Shown here: piece after piece, positions 25,402 through 33,445 of the stretch | Position numbering within the stretch: position 1 is the first letter of the stretch | Layout of the letters: each line of letters opens with the position of its first letter | Assembly: GCA_000434615.1 (NCBI GenBank) | Contig: FR880834.1 | Span: forward strand, 71,809-135,808 | From: Clostridium sp. CAG:510 | GTDB taxonomy: Bacteria; Bacillota; Clostridia; Lachnospirales; Lachnospiraceae | Direction: 5' to 3' | DNA: 64,000 bases | Position numbers and translations under genes: made by a program | Notes under the pieces: generated by a model | What the model was told of the DNA's origin: nothing | What the model saw: the letters and a program-made list of their open reading frames with translations, nothing else | Database searches by the model: none

Positions 25402-25445
25402 CAGAAAATCTTTTCTAATATATAATATAGTATGAAAGATTTTCT
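25402..25445. promoter_or_regulatory. 12-bp dyad flanking the -10 region of the CmpB-like gene
   Basis: AGAAAATCTTTTC (25403-25415) and GAAAGATTTTCT (25434-25445) are inverted repeats with one bulged base. Between them lies the AT-rich segment that holds the likely minus-strand -10 box (TATATT or TACTAT). It may be an operator for a dimeric regulator or an mRNA leader hairpin. Confidence 0.5.
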
Positions 25446-25461
25446 ATAAAAATCAACCGAT

Positions 25462-25499
25462 AAAACATAAGTCCCGGATCAAAACGACCAAGGACTTAT
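25462..25499 (-). terminator. rpsU terminator
   Basis: On the minus strand ATAAGTCC and GGACTTAT arms (25499-25492, 25474-25467) enclose a loop with partial inner pairing, followed by TTTT. It is a few bases behind the rpsU stop. Confidence 0.82.
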
Positions 25500-25503
25500 C
25501 TGA

Positions 25504-25680
25504 TTAGTTATATTTACGCTTTCTTGCTGCTTCAGACTTCTTTTTACGTCTTACACTGGGTTTCTCGTAGTGTTCTCTCTTGCGGATTTCCTGCTGGATA
25601 CCTGCCTTAGCACAACTTCTCTTGAAACGACGTAAAGCACTGTCTAAAGTTTCGTTTTCTTTAACGATTACGTTTGACAT
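25504..25680 (-). CDS. rpsU: 30S ribosomal protein S21
   Basis: Small subunit protein S21, 58 residues, highly basic. It starts [20 protein letters not shown] at 25680 with GGGAGGT upstream, contains [23 protein letters not shown] (given here only as landmarks around residues 20-42) and ends in an Arg/Lys-rich tail. It is monocistronic, between a strong promoter (25766-25793) and a terminator (25462-25499). Confidence 0.97.
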   Translation of the reverse strand: MSNVIVKENETLDSALRRFKRSCAKAGIQQEIRKREHYEKPSVRRKKKSEAARKRKYN

Positions 25681-25765
25681 GAATGCACCTGACCTCCCTT
25701 CAGTCCCTTCAAGCATCTCGACTGATATGGGTTAATATATGTACATGACCGCATGCACAATAGTT

Positions 25766-25793
25766 ATTATAACAGAAAATGTGTATTCGTCAA
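25766..25793 (-). promoter_or_regulatory. rpsU promoter
   Basis: On the minus strand TTGACG (25793-25788), a 16-base spacer and a perfect TATAAT (25771-25766). The leader to rpsU is about 80 bases. Confidence 0.85.
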
Positions 25794-25849
25794 CTATTTT
25801 TTTAGAAATAATTTAGATTTGTTTTCTGTTACGGAATATACTTTCACTA

Positions 25850-28501
25850 TTACAGCATGCCCTCCAGCACCTTTTCAGCCTCTGCGATTGCTGCGGGAAT
25901 ACCGGCAGGATTCTTACCGCCGGCCTGCGCCATATTCGGTCTGCCGCCGCCGCCACCGCCGACAAGTGCGGCGATGCCTTTGATTAAGTTGCCTGCATGA
26001 GCGCCCTTTTTCACAGCTCCGTCGGTTGCCATGGCTACCATATTCACCTTACCATCCATGTCGGAAAGAAGAACCACTACGCCTTCTCCCAATTTGGCTT
26101 TCAGGGAATCGCCTAAATCGCGAAGTCCGTTCATGTCCACACCGCTGACGCTGCTTGCTAAAAGCTTAACACCCTTTACTTCCTTCACCTGATTCATTAC
26201 GTCACCGAGTGCATCCTTGGCAGCCTTTGCCTTTAAGGATTCGTTTTCGGAAGAAAGGCTCTTCATTTCAGCCATCAGATGTTCGCATTTTTCTGCTAAA
26301 TTATCCGGAGTGGTCCTTAAAACTCTGGCTGCTGCCAGAAGCTTTTCTTCCATTTCCTTATAATATGCCAGCACGTTGTCACCGGTAATGGCTTCGATAC
26401 GGCGCACGCCTGCTGCTACACCGTTTTCGGACAATATCTTGAAGGAGCCTATCACACCGGTATTCTTTACATGGGTACCGCCGCAGAGTTCCTTTGAAAA
26501 ATCCCCTATGGTAACCACGCGTACGGTCTCACCGTATTTTTCACCGAAGAGAGCCATGGCTCCGCTCTTCTTGGCATCTTCAATGCTCATTACATCGGTT
26601 ACCACATCGATGCTTTCCCGGATTTTCTCATTGACAAGAGCTTCCACTTTGGCAATTTCTTCTGCGGTCATTGCCTGGGAATGGCTGAAGTCGAAACGGG
26701 TTCTTCCGGCATCCTGATAAGAGCCCTGCTGCTCTACATGGTCACCGAGCACTGCCTGCAGCGCTGCCTGCAGAAGGTGGGTTGCGGAATGGTTCTTGCA
26801 AGTATTGTTACGGTTTACGGTGTCCACGCTTAAGGCTGCCTTTTCACCGACCTTTACGGTACCGGAAGTTACTTTTCCTATGTGGCCTACTCTGCCGCCG
26901 GACAGTTTTACGGTTTCTTCTACTGCGAAAGTACCGTCCTTTGTGGTGATGGTACCGATGTCGCCCTTCTGGCCGCCCATAGTTGCATAGAACGGAGTCT
27001 TTGCCACTACGACAGTTCCGGTTTCCCCTGCGGAAAGAACCTCTTTTCTTGCCGTTTCATCTGCAAGGGCAAGGATGGTATCTTCCCCGGTAAGAGTATC
27101 GTAACCGTTAAATTCAGTTGTGACGTTCTCTCCCAAATCATCAAAAAGACCTGCTCCCACATTTAACTTAGCGGAGAAGTTCTGGTTTTCACGGGCTTTC
27201 TGCTTCTGCTCTTCCATTGCTTTGGCAAATCCCGCTTCGTCCACGGTAAGACCTTCTTCTTCTGCCAGTTCCACGGTAAGCTCAATAGGGAAACCAAAGG
27301 TATCATAGAGATAGAAAGCAGCTTTGCCGTCGATAACGGTTGCCTTTTCCTCTCTCTTGTTTTCCAGAATCTTATGGAATTCCTTCAGACCGTTTTCCAG
27401 AGTGCTTTCAAAACGTTCAATTTCCTTTTTCAGTTCACTTATGATAAACTCACGGTTCTTCGTAAGAAGCGGATAGCTTTCCTTGTAAATGTCATCAATA
27501 TACATGCCGGCAATCGTTAAGATATGCTCTTTGTTCAGCTTTAAGGCACGGGCATGTCTTACCGCACGGCGGATCAGGCGGCGGAGAACATAGCCTGCAC
27601 CGGCATTGGAAGGAAGAAGCTTTGCTTCATCTCCGATTAACATAACGCCGGTACGGATATGGTCTGCCAGAATTCTCATGGATCTGGTGAGTTTTTCGTC
27701 CTGCTCGTATTTTACGCCTGCCGCATCCTCAATATACGCAATGATGGGCGCAAATAAATCCACACGGTATACGTCTTTGGTTCCGTTTAAGAAAGCTAAA
27801 ATACGCTCCAGTCCCCATCCCGTATCCACATTTTTCTGCTTTAACGGAGTCAGATGTCCATCATGATGCTTTTCATACTGCATAAATACGTCGTTGCCAA
27901 GCTCTGTGTATTTACCGCAGCTGCATCCGGGTCCGCAGTTCGGACCGCAGTCCGGCCTGTCTGCGATGTAGAACATTTCGCTGTCGGGACCGCAGGGACC
28001 ATACTCCAGTCCCCACCAGTTATCATCTGCGGGAAGGTAATAGATGTTTTCTTTCTTAAAGCCGGATTCTATACGGTACTTTGCGCCTTCCTCATCACGG
28101 GGTGCATTTTCATCCCCTGCGAATACGGTTGCTGCCAGATGGTCCGCATCAAATCCGAATACATCGGTTAAAAGTTCAAAACTCCATTTGCATCTTTCTT
28201 TTTTGAAATAATCTCCCAGGCTCCAGCTACCCATCATTTCAAAGAAGGTAACATGGCTCTTGTCGCCTACGGAATCAATATCGTTGGTACGCACACAGCC
28301 CTGCACATTGCAGAGTCTGGTACCAAGGGGATGCTTCTGTCCTAAAAGATAAGGCATCAGAGGCTGCATACCCGCTACGTTAAACATAACACCGGTAGAA
28401 CCATCGGAAACTAAGGATACGGCGCCTACATCCACATGTCCGCGGTCCATGTAAAACTGTTTCCAGGTCTTTCTCAGTTCGTCAGATGTGAATTGTCTCA
28501 T
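25850..28501 (-). CDS. alaS: Alanyl-tRNA synthetase
   Basis: Charges tRNA-Ala. The 883-residue protein has the full bacterial layout: class II catalytic core with motif 1-3 (FNVAGMQPLMPYLLG, MGSWSLGDYFKKE, GAGYVLRRLIRRAVRHAR), the tRNA-binding region, the editing domain with its zinc-binding set (NHSATHLLQAAL and LCGGTHVKNTG), and a C-terminal DHHA1-like domain rich in Gly (VGGGGGGRPNMAQAGG). AGGAG lies 7 bases before the ATG. It is 27 bases behind glyS, so two tRNA synthetase genes are cotranscribed. I see no T-box leader immediately ahead of either. Confidence 0.97.
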   Translation of the reverse strand: MRQFTSDELRKTWKQFYMDRGHVDVGAVSLVSDGSTGVMFNVAGMQPLMPYLLGQKHPLGTRLCNVQGCVRTNDIDSVGDKSHVTFFEMMGSWSLGDYFKKERCKWSFELLTDVFGFDADHLAATVFAGDENAPRDEEGAKYRIESGFKKENIYYLPADDNWWGLEYGPCGPDSEMFYIADRPDCGPNCGPGCSCGKYTELGNDVFMQYEKHHDGHLTPLKQKNVDTGWGLERILAFLNGTKDVYRVDLFAPIIAYIEDAAGVKYEQDEKLTRSMRILADHIRTGVMLIGDEAKLLPSNAGAGYVLRRLIRRAVRHARALKLNKEHILTIAGMYIDDIYKESYPLLTKNREFIISELKKEIERFESTLENGLKEFHKILENKREEKATVIDGKAAFYLYDTFGFPIELTVELAEEEGLTVDEAGFAKAMEEQKQKARENQNFSAKLNVGAGLFDDLGENVTTEFNGYDTLTGEDTILALADETARKEVLSAGETGTVVVAKTPFYATMGGQKGDIGTITTKDGTFAVEETVKLSGGRVGHIGKVTSGTVKVGEKAALSVDTVNRNNTCKNHSATHLLQAALQAVLGDHVEQQGSYQDAGRTRFDFSHSQAMTAEEIAKVEALVNEKIRESIDVVTDVMSIEDAKKSGAMALFGEKYGETVRVVTIGDFSKELCGGTHVKNTGVIGSFKILSENGVAAGVRRIEAITGDNVLAYYKEMEEKLLAAARVLRTTPDNLAEKCEHLMAEMKSLSSENESLKAKAAKDALGDVMNQVKEVKGVKLLASSVSGVDMNGLRDLGDSLKAKLGEGVVVLLSDMDGKVNMVAMATDGAVKKGAHAGNLIKGIAALVGGGGGGRPNMAQAGGKNPAGIPAAIAEAEKVLEGML

Positions 28502-28528
28502 TGTTGTTTGTCTCCTATTTCTATTGTC

Positions 28529-29917
28529 TTAGAAAGTAAATTTATCCGCAAAATAAGCATCTAAATCGGCGATTGCCACTCTCTCCTGCTCCATGGAATC
28601 ACGGAAACGTACGGTTACGCAGTTGTCCTCTTCGGAGTCAAAGTCATAAGTAATGCAGAAAGGAGTACCGATTTCATCCTGACGGCGGTATCTCTTACCG
28701 ATAGCGCCTCTGTCATCGAATTCACAGTTGTACTTCTTGGTAAGCTGTGCAAAAATCTTTTCAGCGCCCTCGTTCAACTTCTTGGAAAGAGGCAGTACGG
28801 CAATCTTAACCGGTGCCAGTGCGGGATGGAAATGCAGTACGGTACGCACATCGCCGCCCTCTAATTCCTCTTCGTCGTATGCGGCGCAAAGGAACGCCAG
28901 TACCACACGGTCAGCGCCAAGAGAAGGCTCTACTACATAAGGAATGTATTTTTCATTCTTTACATCATCAAAATAGGTCATATCCTGTCCGGAAACATTG
29001 GCATGCTGGGTCAGGTCGTAATCGGTTCTGTCTGCGATACCCCAGAGTTCACCCCAGCCGAAGGGGAACAGGAATTCAATATCGGTAGTACCCTTGCTGT
29101 AGAAGCAGAGTTCTTCGGGAGAATGGTCGCGGAGACGGATTTCATCTTCCTTCATGCCTAAGGACAAAAGCCAGTCACGGCAGAATGCTCTCCAGTACTG
29201 GAACCATTCCATATCGGTGCCGGGCTCGCAGAAGAATTCCAGCTCCATCTGCTCAAACTCTCTGGTACGGAAGGTAAAGTTTCCGGGTGTGATTTCGTTA
29301 CGGAAGGACTTACCGATCTGACCGATACCGAAAGGAATCTTTTTACGGGATGTTCTCTGTACATTCTTGAAGTTTACGAAAATGCCCTGTGCGGTTTCGG
29401 GACGTAAATATACGGTGTTCTTGGCATCCTCGGTAACACCCTGGAAAGTCTTGAACATCAGGTTGAACTGTCTGATATCGGTAAAGTTGTGCTTGCCGCA
29501 GGTAGGACAGGGAACATTGTGCTCATCCACAAATGCCTTCATCTTTTCCTGGCTCCATGCATCCACGCTCTCCTCAAGGGTGATGTTGTTTTCTGCGCAG
29601 AAATCTTCAATCAGCTTGTCGGCGCGGAAACGCTCATGGCATTCCTTACAGTCCATAAGAGGGTCTGAGAAACCGCCTAAGTGACCGCTGGCAACCCATG
29701 TCTGGGGATTCATTAAAATGGCACAGTCCACGCCCACATTATGAGGGTCTTCCTGTACGAATTTCTGCCACCATGCTCTTTTTACGTTGTTCTTTAATTC
29801 TACGCCTAAATTACCATAGTCCCAGGTATTGGCAAGTCCTCCGTAAATTTCGGAACCGGGATATACAAATCCTCTTGCCTTTGCCAGTGCTACGATTTTT
29901 TCCATTGTCTTTTCCAC
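28529..29917 (-). CDS. glyS: Glycyl-tRNA synthetase (single-chain, alpha2 type)
   Basis: Charges tRNA-Gly; this is the dimeric archaeal/eukaryal-like type, not the alpha2-beta2 bacterial type. The start is a GTG at 29917 with GGGAGG 9 bases upstream; an ATG four codons later has poor spacing. The 462-residue protein has [21 protein letters not shown] at its N-terminus (positions 15-35), a zinc-binding set ([22 protein letters not shown]), class II motif 2 [21 protein letters not shown] (about 210-230) and the C-terminal anticodon-binding domain. It is 14 bases behind a lipoprotein gene. Confidence 0.96.
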   Translation of the reverse strand: MEKTMEKIVALAKARGFVYPGSEIYGGLANTWDYGNLGVELKNNVKRAWWQKFVQEDPHNVGVDCAILMNPQTWVASGHLGGFSDPLMDCKECHERFRADKLIEDFCAENNITLEESVDAWSQEKMKAFVDEHNVPCPTCGKHNFTDIRQFNLMFKTFQGVTEDAKNTVYLRPETAQGIFVNFKNVQRTSRKKIPFGIGQIGKSFRNEITPGNFTFRTREFEQMELEFFCEPGTDMEWFQYWRAFCRDWLLSLGMKEDEIRLRDHSPEELCFYSKGTTDIEFLFPFGWGELWGIADRTDYDLTQHANVSGQDMTYFDDVKNEKYIPYVVEPSLGADRVVLAFLCAAYDEEELEGGDVRTVLHFHPALAPVKIAVLPLSKKLNEGAEKIFAQLTKKYNCEFDDRGAIGKRYRRQDEIGTPFCITYDFDSEEDNCVTVRFRDSMEQERVAIADLDAYFADKFTF

Positions 29918-29931
29918 TTTTTTCTTCCTCC

Positions 29932-30549
29932 CTATTTCATAATCACGTAGGTGAGCTTTGCTCCCTCTTCCCGTGCTTTTATGCAGTTACTGCTGATAAT
30001 CTCTGTATCCTGTGTCACAAACGCCGCTTTTTCCGGCAAAGTCACCGGCAGGCTTTCGTTTGTGATAAATACATACTTTTCTTTCATGCCGTCCAGTTCT
30101 TCCGAGGTAATCGTCCTGTCCTCTTTCACACTGACTAAGTCCGTCGGAATGGCATATCCGGCTGCCTGTGCTTCGGATACGGTGCCGAAGAACAGCTTTG
30201 TATCGTTAAATGCCGCATAATCCTGCCCGGATGCGTAGGTAATTTCCACGGTAACGGTGTTGCCGTTCTCCGCTTCCTGTACCTCTACCTTATTTAAGGT
30301 AATTGCTCCGTTTTTCTGATAGGATGTGATTTCATCCTCAATCATCTCTTGCAGCGATGCCTGCGAGTAATACTCTTTTTCAAAGGATTCCACTATCGTG
30401 CTTACGATTTCTCCGCTTTTTTCCACCTTAAGACCGGTTTCCGTGGGTGCCTTGGTCTGCTCAGCGCACCCGGCAAGCAGAAAAATCTGACAGAAAGCAA
30501 GCAGGAACATGGCCGTAAATACGGTATGTTTACTTATTTTTGTCTTCAT
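29932..30549 (-). CDS. Lipoprotein of unknown function
   Basis: A 205-residue secreted protein with a basic start (MKTKISKH), hydrophobic helix and lipobox LLAGC (Cys28). The rest has no cysteine-rich or catalytic motif that I recognise; it alternates short beta-prone and helical stretches and is overall acidic. It ends one Shine-Dalgarno length before glyS. The position between recO and glyS suggests only shared transcription. I do not assign a function. Confidence 0.75.
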   Translation of the reverse strand: MKTKISKHTVFTAMFLLAFCQIFLLAGCAEQTKAPTETGLKVEKSGEIVSTIVESFEKEYYSQASLQEMIEDEITSYQKNGAITLNKVEVQEAENGNTVTVEITYASGQDYAAFNDTKLFFGTVSEAQAAGYAIPTDLVSVKEDRTITSEELDGMKEKYVFITNESLPVTLPEKAAFVTQDTEIISSNCIKAREEGAKLTYVIMK

Positions 30550-30615
30550 AATCTTGCCTTTCTTTTCATATTTTTAAAATACCATGCTATATTATAGCGA
30601 AATTACATTGGTTTT

Positions 30616-31266
30616 TCAATAAAGAGTTTCTAATATTTGCAGACTTTTAAATTGCCGGTCCATAAAACGGCTGCGATATTCCTGCGCCACCATGCCCAGC
30701 TCCTTTAATATATCCTCCTTTACCGTAAAGGTATAGAGCTTTTCCACCGGAGTTGCCGCAATAAACTGCAGGGCATAAACCGTAGACTCCTGTAATGTCA
30801 CATCCTTCGGTGCACCGGGATATTCGCCGTTTACCACAAGGGATTTGATTTCAAATACATACTGCACCAGTCTTTTCGGGATTGCCGGGTGCTCCAGCGC
30901 CCGGAGACTCTGGTACAAAAGCTTTAACATTTCTTTTTCGTCATTGTTTTCTCTGGTATAGTAATCCGCCACTTCCAGAAAGTACATGCCCACGTAGGCA
31001 CCTATGTAATCCTGCCGCAGTTCTTCAAAATACCGGCTGATGTCCACTTCCATGATATTGTAAGAGCTTTTTCCTTCATACAGCTTGAATTTACCAAAAG
31101 AAAAAGGGTTGGTTGCTGCCATGAATTTGCTTCCCGGCCGTCTTGCGCCTTTCGCAAAAGCAGTAATCTTCCCTTTTTCCCTGGTTAAAACACAAACCCT
31201 TCTGTCAAATTCACCGACAGGCATCTGGCTTATCACCATCCCTGTCACTACATAAAAATCCTGCAT
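30616..31266 (-). CDS. recO: DNA repair protein RecO
   Basis: RecO anneals single strands and helps load RecA with RecF/RecR. The start at 31266 has GGGAG 9 bases before ATG and gives MQDFYVVTGMVIS. The 216-residue protein has the N-terminal OB fold (EFDRRVCVLTREKGKITAFAKGARR, residues about 18-42) and a helical C-terminal domain with weakly conserved KSLVVNGEYPGA in place of the four-Cys zinc site of some homologues. It follows era and a small ORF, a conserved Firmicutes order, and overlaps the small ORF by 56 bases. Confidence 0.92.
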   Translation of the reverse strand: MQDFYVVTGMVISQMPVGEFDRRVCVLTREKGKITAFAKGARRPGSKFMAATNPFSFGKFKLYEGKSSYNIMEVDISRYFEELRQDYIGAYVGMYFLEVADYYTRENNDEKEMLKLLYQSLRALEHPAIPKRLVQYVFEIKSLVVNGEYPGAPKDVTLQESTVYALQFIAATPVEKLYTFTVKEDILKELGMVAQEYRSRFMDRQFKSLQILETLY

Positions 31267-31390
31267 AAAAAGCTTCTCCCAAAGCCACATCCCGCAGCTT
31301 ATCCTCTTCCCTCTTTTCCACATAGGAAAGATAATCCGAAATCCGTCCGCTCGCCATGAACTGCTCCCAGTAATTTTCTTCGTTCTTCAT
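31211..31390 (-). CDS. Small protein between era and recO
   Basis: A 59-residue frame from ATG 31390 (weak AGGT site 5-6 bases upstream). It begins MKNEENYWEQFMASGRI, an acidic and aromatic start that resembles short proteins found between era and recO in other Firmicutes (B. subtilis has YqzL there), so I think it is real. Its last 56 bases overlap the recO start. Its ribosome binding site lies at the foot of a long hairpin (31397-31436). Function unknown. Confidence 0.6.
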   Translation of the reverse strand: MKNEENYWEQFMASGRISDYLSYVEKREEDKLRDVALGEAFYAGFLCSDRDGDKPDACR

Positions 31391-31396
31391 ATGATA

Positions 31397-31436
31397 CCTA
31401 AGTCCTCTCAAAGTATTTTCTTTGATAGGACTTAGG
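31397..31436 (-). promoter_or_regulatory. Strong hairpin between era and the small ORF/recO
   Basis: CCTAAGTCCT and AGGACTTAGG pair perfectly over 10 bases; after one mismatch TCAAAG and CTTTGA pair over six more, around a six-base loop. No U-tract follows on the minus strand. The 3' arm ends in AGG, the only Shine-Dalgarno candidate of the next ORF, so folding could hide it. An RNase processing site is another option. Confidence 0.7.
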
Positions 31437-31465
31437 GTTTACAAAATAAAATTTTCTATGCGTTC

Positions 31466-32371
31466 CTACACCTTATCTTTTTCCTGGTAGCCAAAGTTTT
31501 TCAGAAGGAAATCACTGTCTCTCCAGTCCTTCTTTACCTTCACCCAGAGCTGCAGGTTTGCCTGTTTTTCCAGCAGTTCCTCGATATCTCTTCTTGCCAT
31601 GGAGCCGATTTTTTTAAGCATGGCGCCGTTCTTTCCTATAATAATACCCTTGTGGGAGTCCCGTTCACAGAAAATGGTAGCTTCGATATCCACGATATTC
31701 TTTTTGTATTTCATGCTCTCGATGCTGACTGCCACACCGTGAGGAATTTCATCGGAAAGCAGACGCAGTGTCTTTTCCCGGATGAGCTCCGCCACAATCT
31801 GTCTCACCGGCTGGTCGGTTACGGTGTCCTCGTCGTAAAATGCCGGACCGTAAGGCAGATACTTCATGATGCACTTCAGAAGTTCTTTGATATTTTCCGC
31901 TTTTAAGGCAGAAACCGGCACAATTTCCGCAAAATCATATTCTTTCCGGTAGGTGTCGATGTATTCTAAAAGCTGTTCCTTTTTCACAGTGTCGATTTTG
32001 TTGATGACTAAAATAACCGGTGTCTTTCCCTTTTTTAACTGCTCAATGATATGTCTTTCCCCTGCGCCGATAAAGTTGGAAGGCTCCACCAGCCACAAAA
32101 TCACATCCACCTCGGAAAGTGTTTTTTCGGCTACCGTTACCATGTAGTCACCCAATTTGTTTTTCGCTTTGTGAATACCCGGCGTATCCAGGAATACAAT
32201 CTGCCCTTCTTCCGAAGTATATACCGTCTGTATCCGGTTTCTGGTCGTCTGGGGTTTGTTGGAGGTAATGGCGATTTTCTGCCCGATAATGCAGTTCATC
32301 AGGGTGGATTTTCCCACATTGGGCCTGCCGATTAACGTAACAAATCCCGACTTAAAAGCGTTGTTTTCCAT
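31466..32371 (-). CDS. era: GTPase Era
   Basis: Essential GTPase that binds the 3' end of 16S rRNA during 30S maturation. The 301-residue protein has G1 GRPNVGKST (15-23), G3 DTPGIH near 63, G4 NKID near 125, and a C-terminal KH RNA-binding domain (about 210-285; GIIIGKNGAMLKKIGSMAR). AGAGGA lies before the ATG. It follows a DUF4349 lipoprotein gene by 14 bases. Confidence 0.97.
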   Translation of the reverse strand: MENNAFKSGFVTLIGRPNVGKSTLMNCIIGQKIAITSNKPQTTRNRIQTVYTSEEGQIVFLDTPGIHKAKNKLGDYMVTVAEKTLSEVDVILWLVEPSNFIGAGERHIIEQLKKGKTPVILVINKIDTVKKEQLLEYIDTYRKEYDFAEIVPVSALKAENIKELLKCIMKYLPYGPAFYDEDTVTDQPVRQIVAELIREKTLRLLSDEIPHGVAVSIESMKYKKNIVDIEATIFCERDSHKGIIIGKNGAMLKKIGSMARRDIEELLEKQANLQLWVKVKKDWRDSDFLLKNFGYQEKDKV

Positions 32372-32385
32372 AACTGTTCCTCTTC

Positions 32386-33420
32386 TTATTGTTTATTTTG
32401 CGGTCCGTTCTGCTGCGCCTGCATATTCTGGTAATAGGCCGCCTGTCTTTCCGCCATCTTCTTAGCATGCTTTGCATTGCTCTTTTTTACAATGGCATAA
32501 ATAATACCGAACAATGCTCCCACTATCAGTACGGTTACCAGTAGATACGGCAGTGCAACAACAAAACCGATGAAGAATTCCTTAAAGCCTCTTCCCACAT
32601 TGCGCAGGCTTCGTAAAAATCCCTCGCTGATTCTCTCCCAGGTGGTCTGTTCCTTTGTTTCCACCGGTGTCAGTTCCACTACTTCGGATATGTAAAGAGA
32701 TACGGTGCTGTACTCTATCTGGCTGTCGTAGGTACGAAGCTGGCTTTCCATGCTTTCCAGCTGATAACGGATATCGGACAGCCGGGATTCAATGGTCATC
32801 ATTTCCTCTATGGACTCTGCCTGCTCTAAGTACGTCATCAGCCGTTCCTGTTCCGTCAGAAGCACTTTTTTATGGCTCTCCAAATCCACATAACTGGTGG
32901 TGACATCCCGTTCCTGCTCACTGCGGCTGGTGATGTTGCTGTTTTCCGCCACATCGCCTAAGAAGGCATCCAGCTTACTCTTGGGAATCCGCAACGTCAG
33001 ACTGGCGCTGCGGTCCCTTCTGTAACCGGAAGTCTGGCTGCTGTAATAGGTATCATATCCGCTGCCGTTATTCACGTTCATGTTTTCCACATAACCGCCA
33101 AGCTCGTTCGTTCTGTCTTTTACATAAGAAAGCAGCTTGTCAAATTCCAGTGTTTCCACCGACAGATCCGCTGTACGAATGAGCTTTCTGCCGTCCCGGA
33201 CATTTTCCTTCGATGTGGTGCCGGATGCCGTATCCGCGGTATTTTCTTCATACATGTAGTCTTCATCATATGCCTCATCCGCAAAATACAGTCCGTCCGT
33301 CGCATAGCCGTTTTCCGCAGGTGAAGCGGAATTACTCTGGTTGTTCTTTCCTGATGCGGAACCGCATCCCGAGAACAACAGCAGTGCGCTCAGTGTCAGT
33401 AATACCAGTTTCTTTTTCAT
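32386..33420 (-). CDS. DUF4349 lipoprotein
   Basis: A 344-residue surface protein: signal peptide with lipobox FSGC (Cys19), an acidic low-complexity linker (about 25-75), a DUF4349 domain (about 80-280; KLIRTADLSVETLEFDKLL, then a coiled-coil centre around TEQERLMTYLEQAESIEEMM), a membrane helix at about 290-315 and a cytoplasmic Lys/Gln-rich tail. DUF4349 proteins are of unknown function. GGGAGGG precedes the ATG. It is cotranscribed with era and the M16 protease gene. Confidence 0.87.
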   Translation of the reverse strand: MKKKLVLLTLSALLLFSGCGSASGKNNQSNSASPAENGYATDGLYFADEAYDEDYMYEENTADTASGTTSKENVRDGRKLIRTADLSVETLEFDKLLSYVKDRTNELGGYVENMNVNNGSGYDTYYSSQTSGYRRDRSASLTLRIPKSKLDAFLGDVAENSNITSRSEQERDVTTSYVDLESHKKVLLTEQERLMTYLEQAESIEEMMTIESRLSDIRYQLESMESQLRTYDSQIEYSTVSLYISEVVELTPVETKEQTTWERISEGFLRSLRNVGRGFKEFFIGFVVALPYLLVTVLIVGALFGIIYAIVKKSNAKHAKKMAERQAAYYQNMQAQQNGPQNKQ

Positions 33421-33445
33421 AAGAACCCTCCCTTTTCTCCGGCAG

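Noticed and set aside
29918..29931. Possible T-box leader for glyS
   Set aside because: Only 14 bases separate glyS from the upstream gene.
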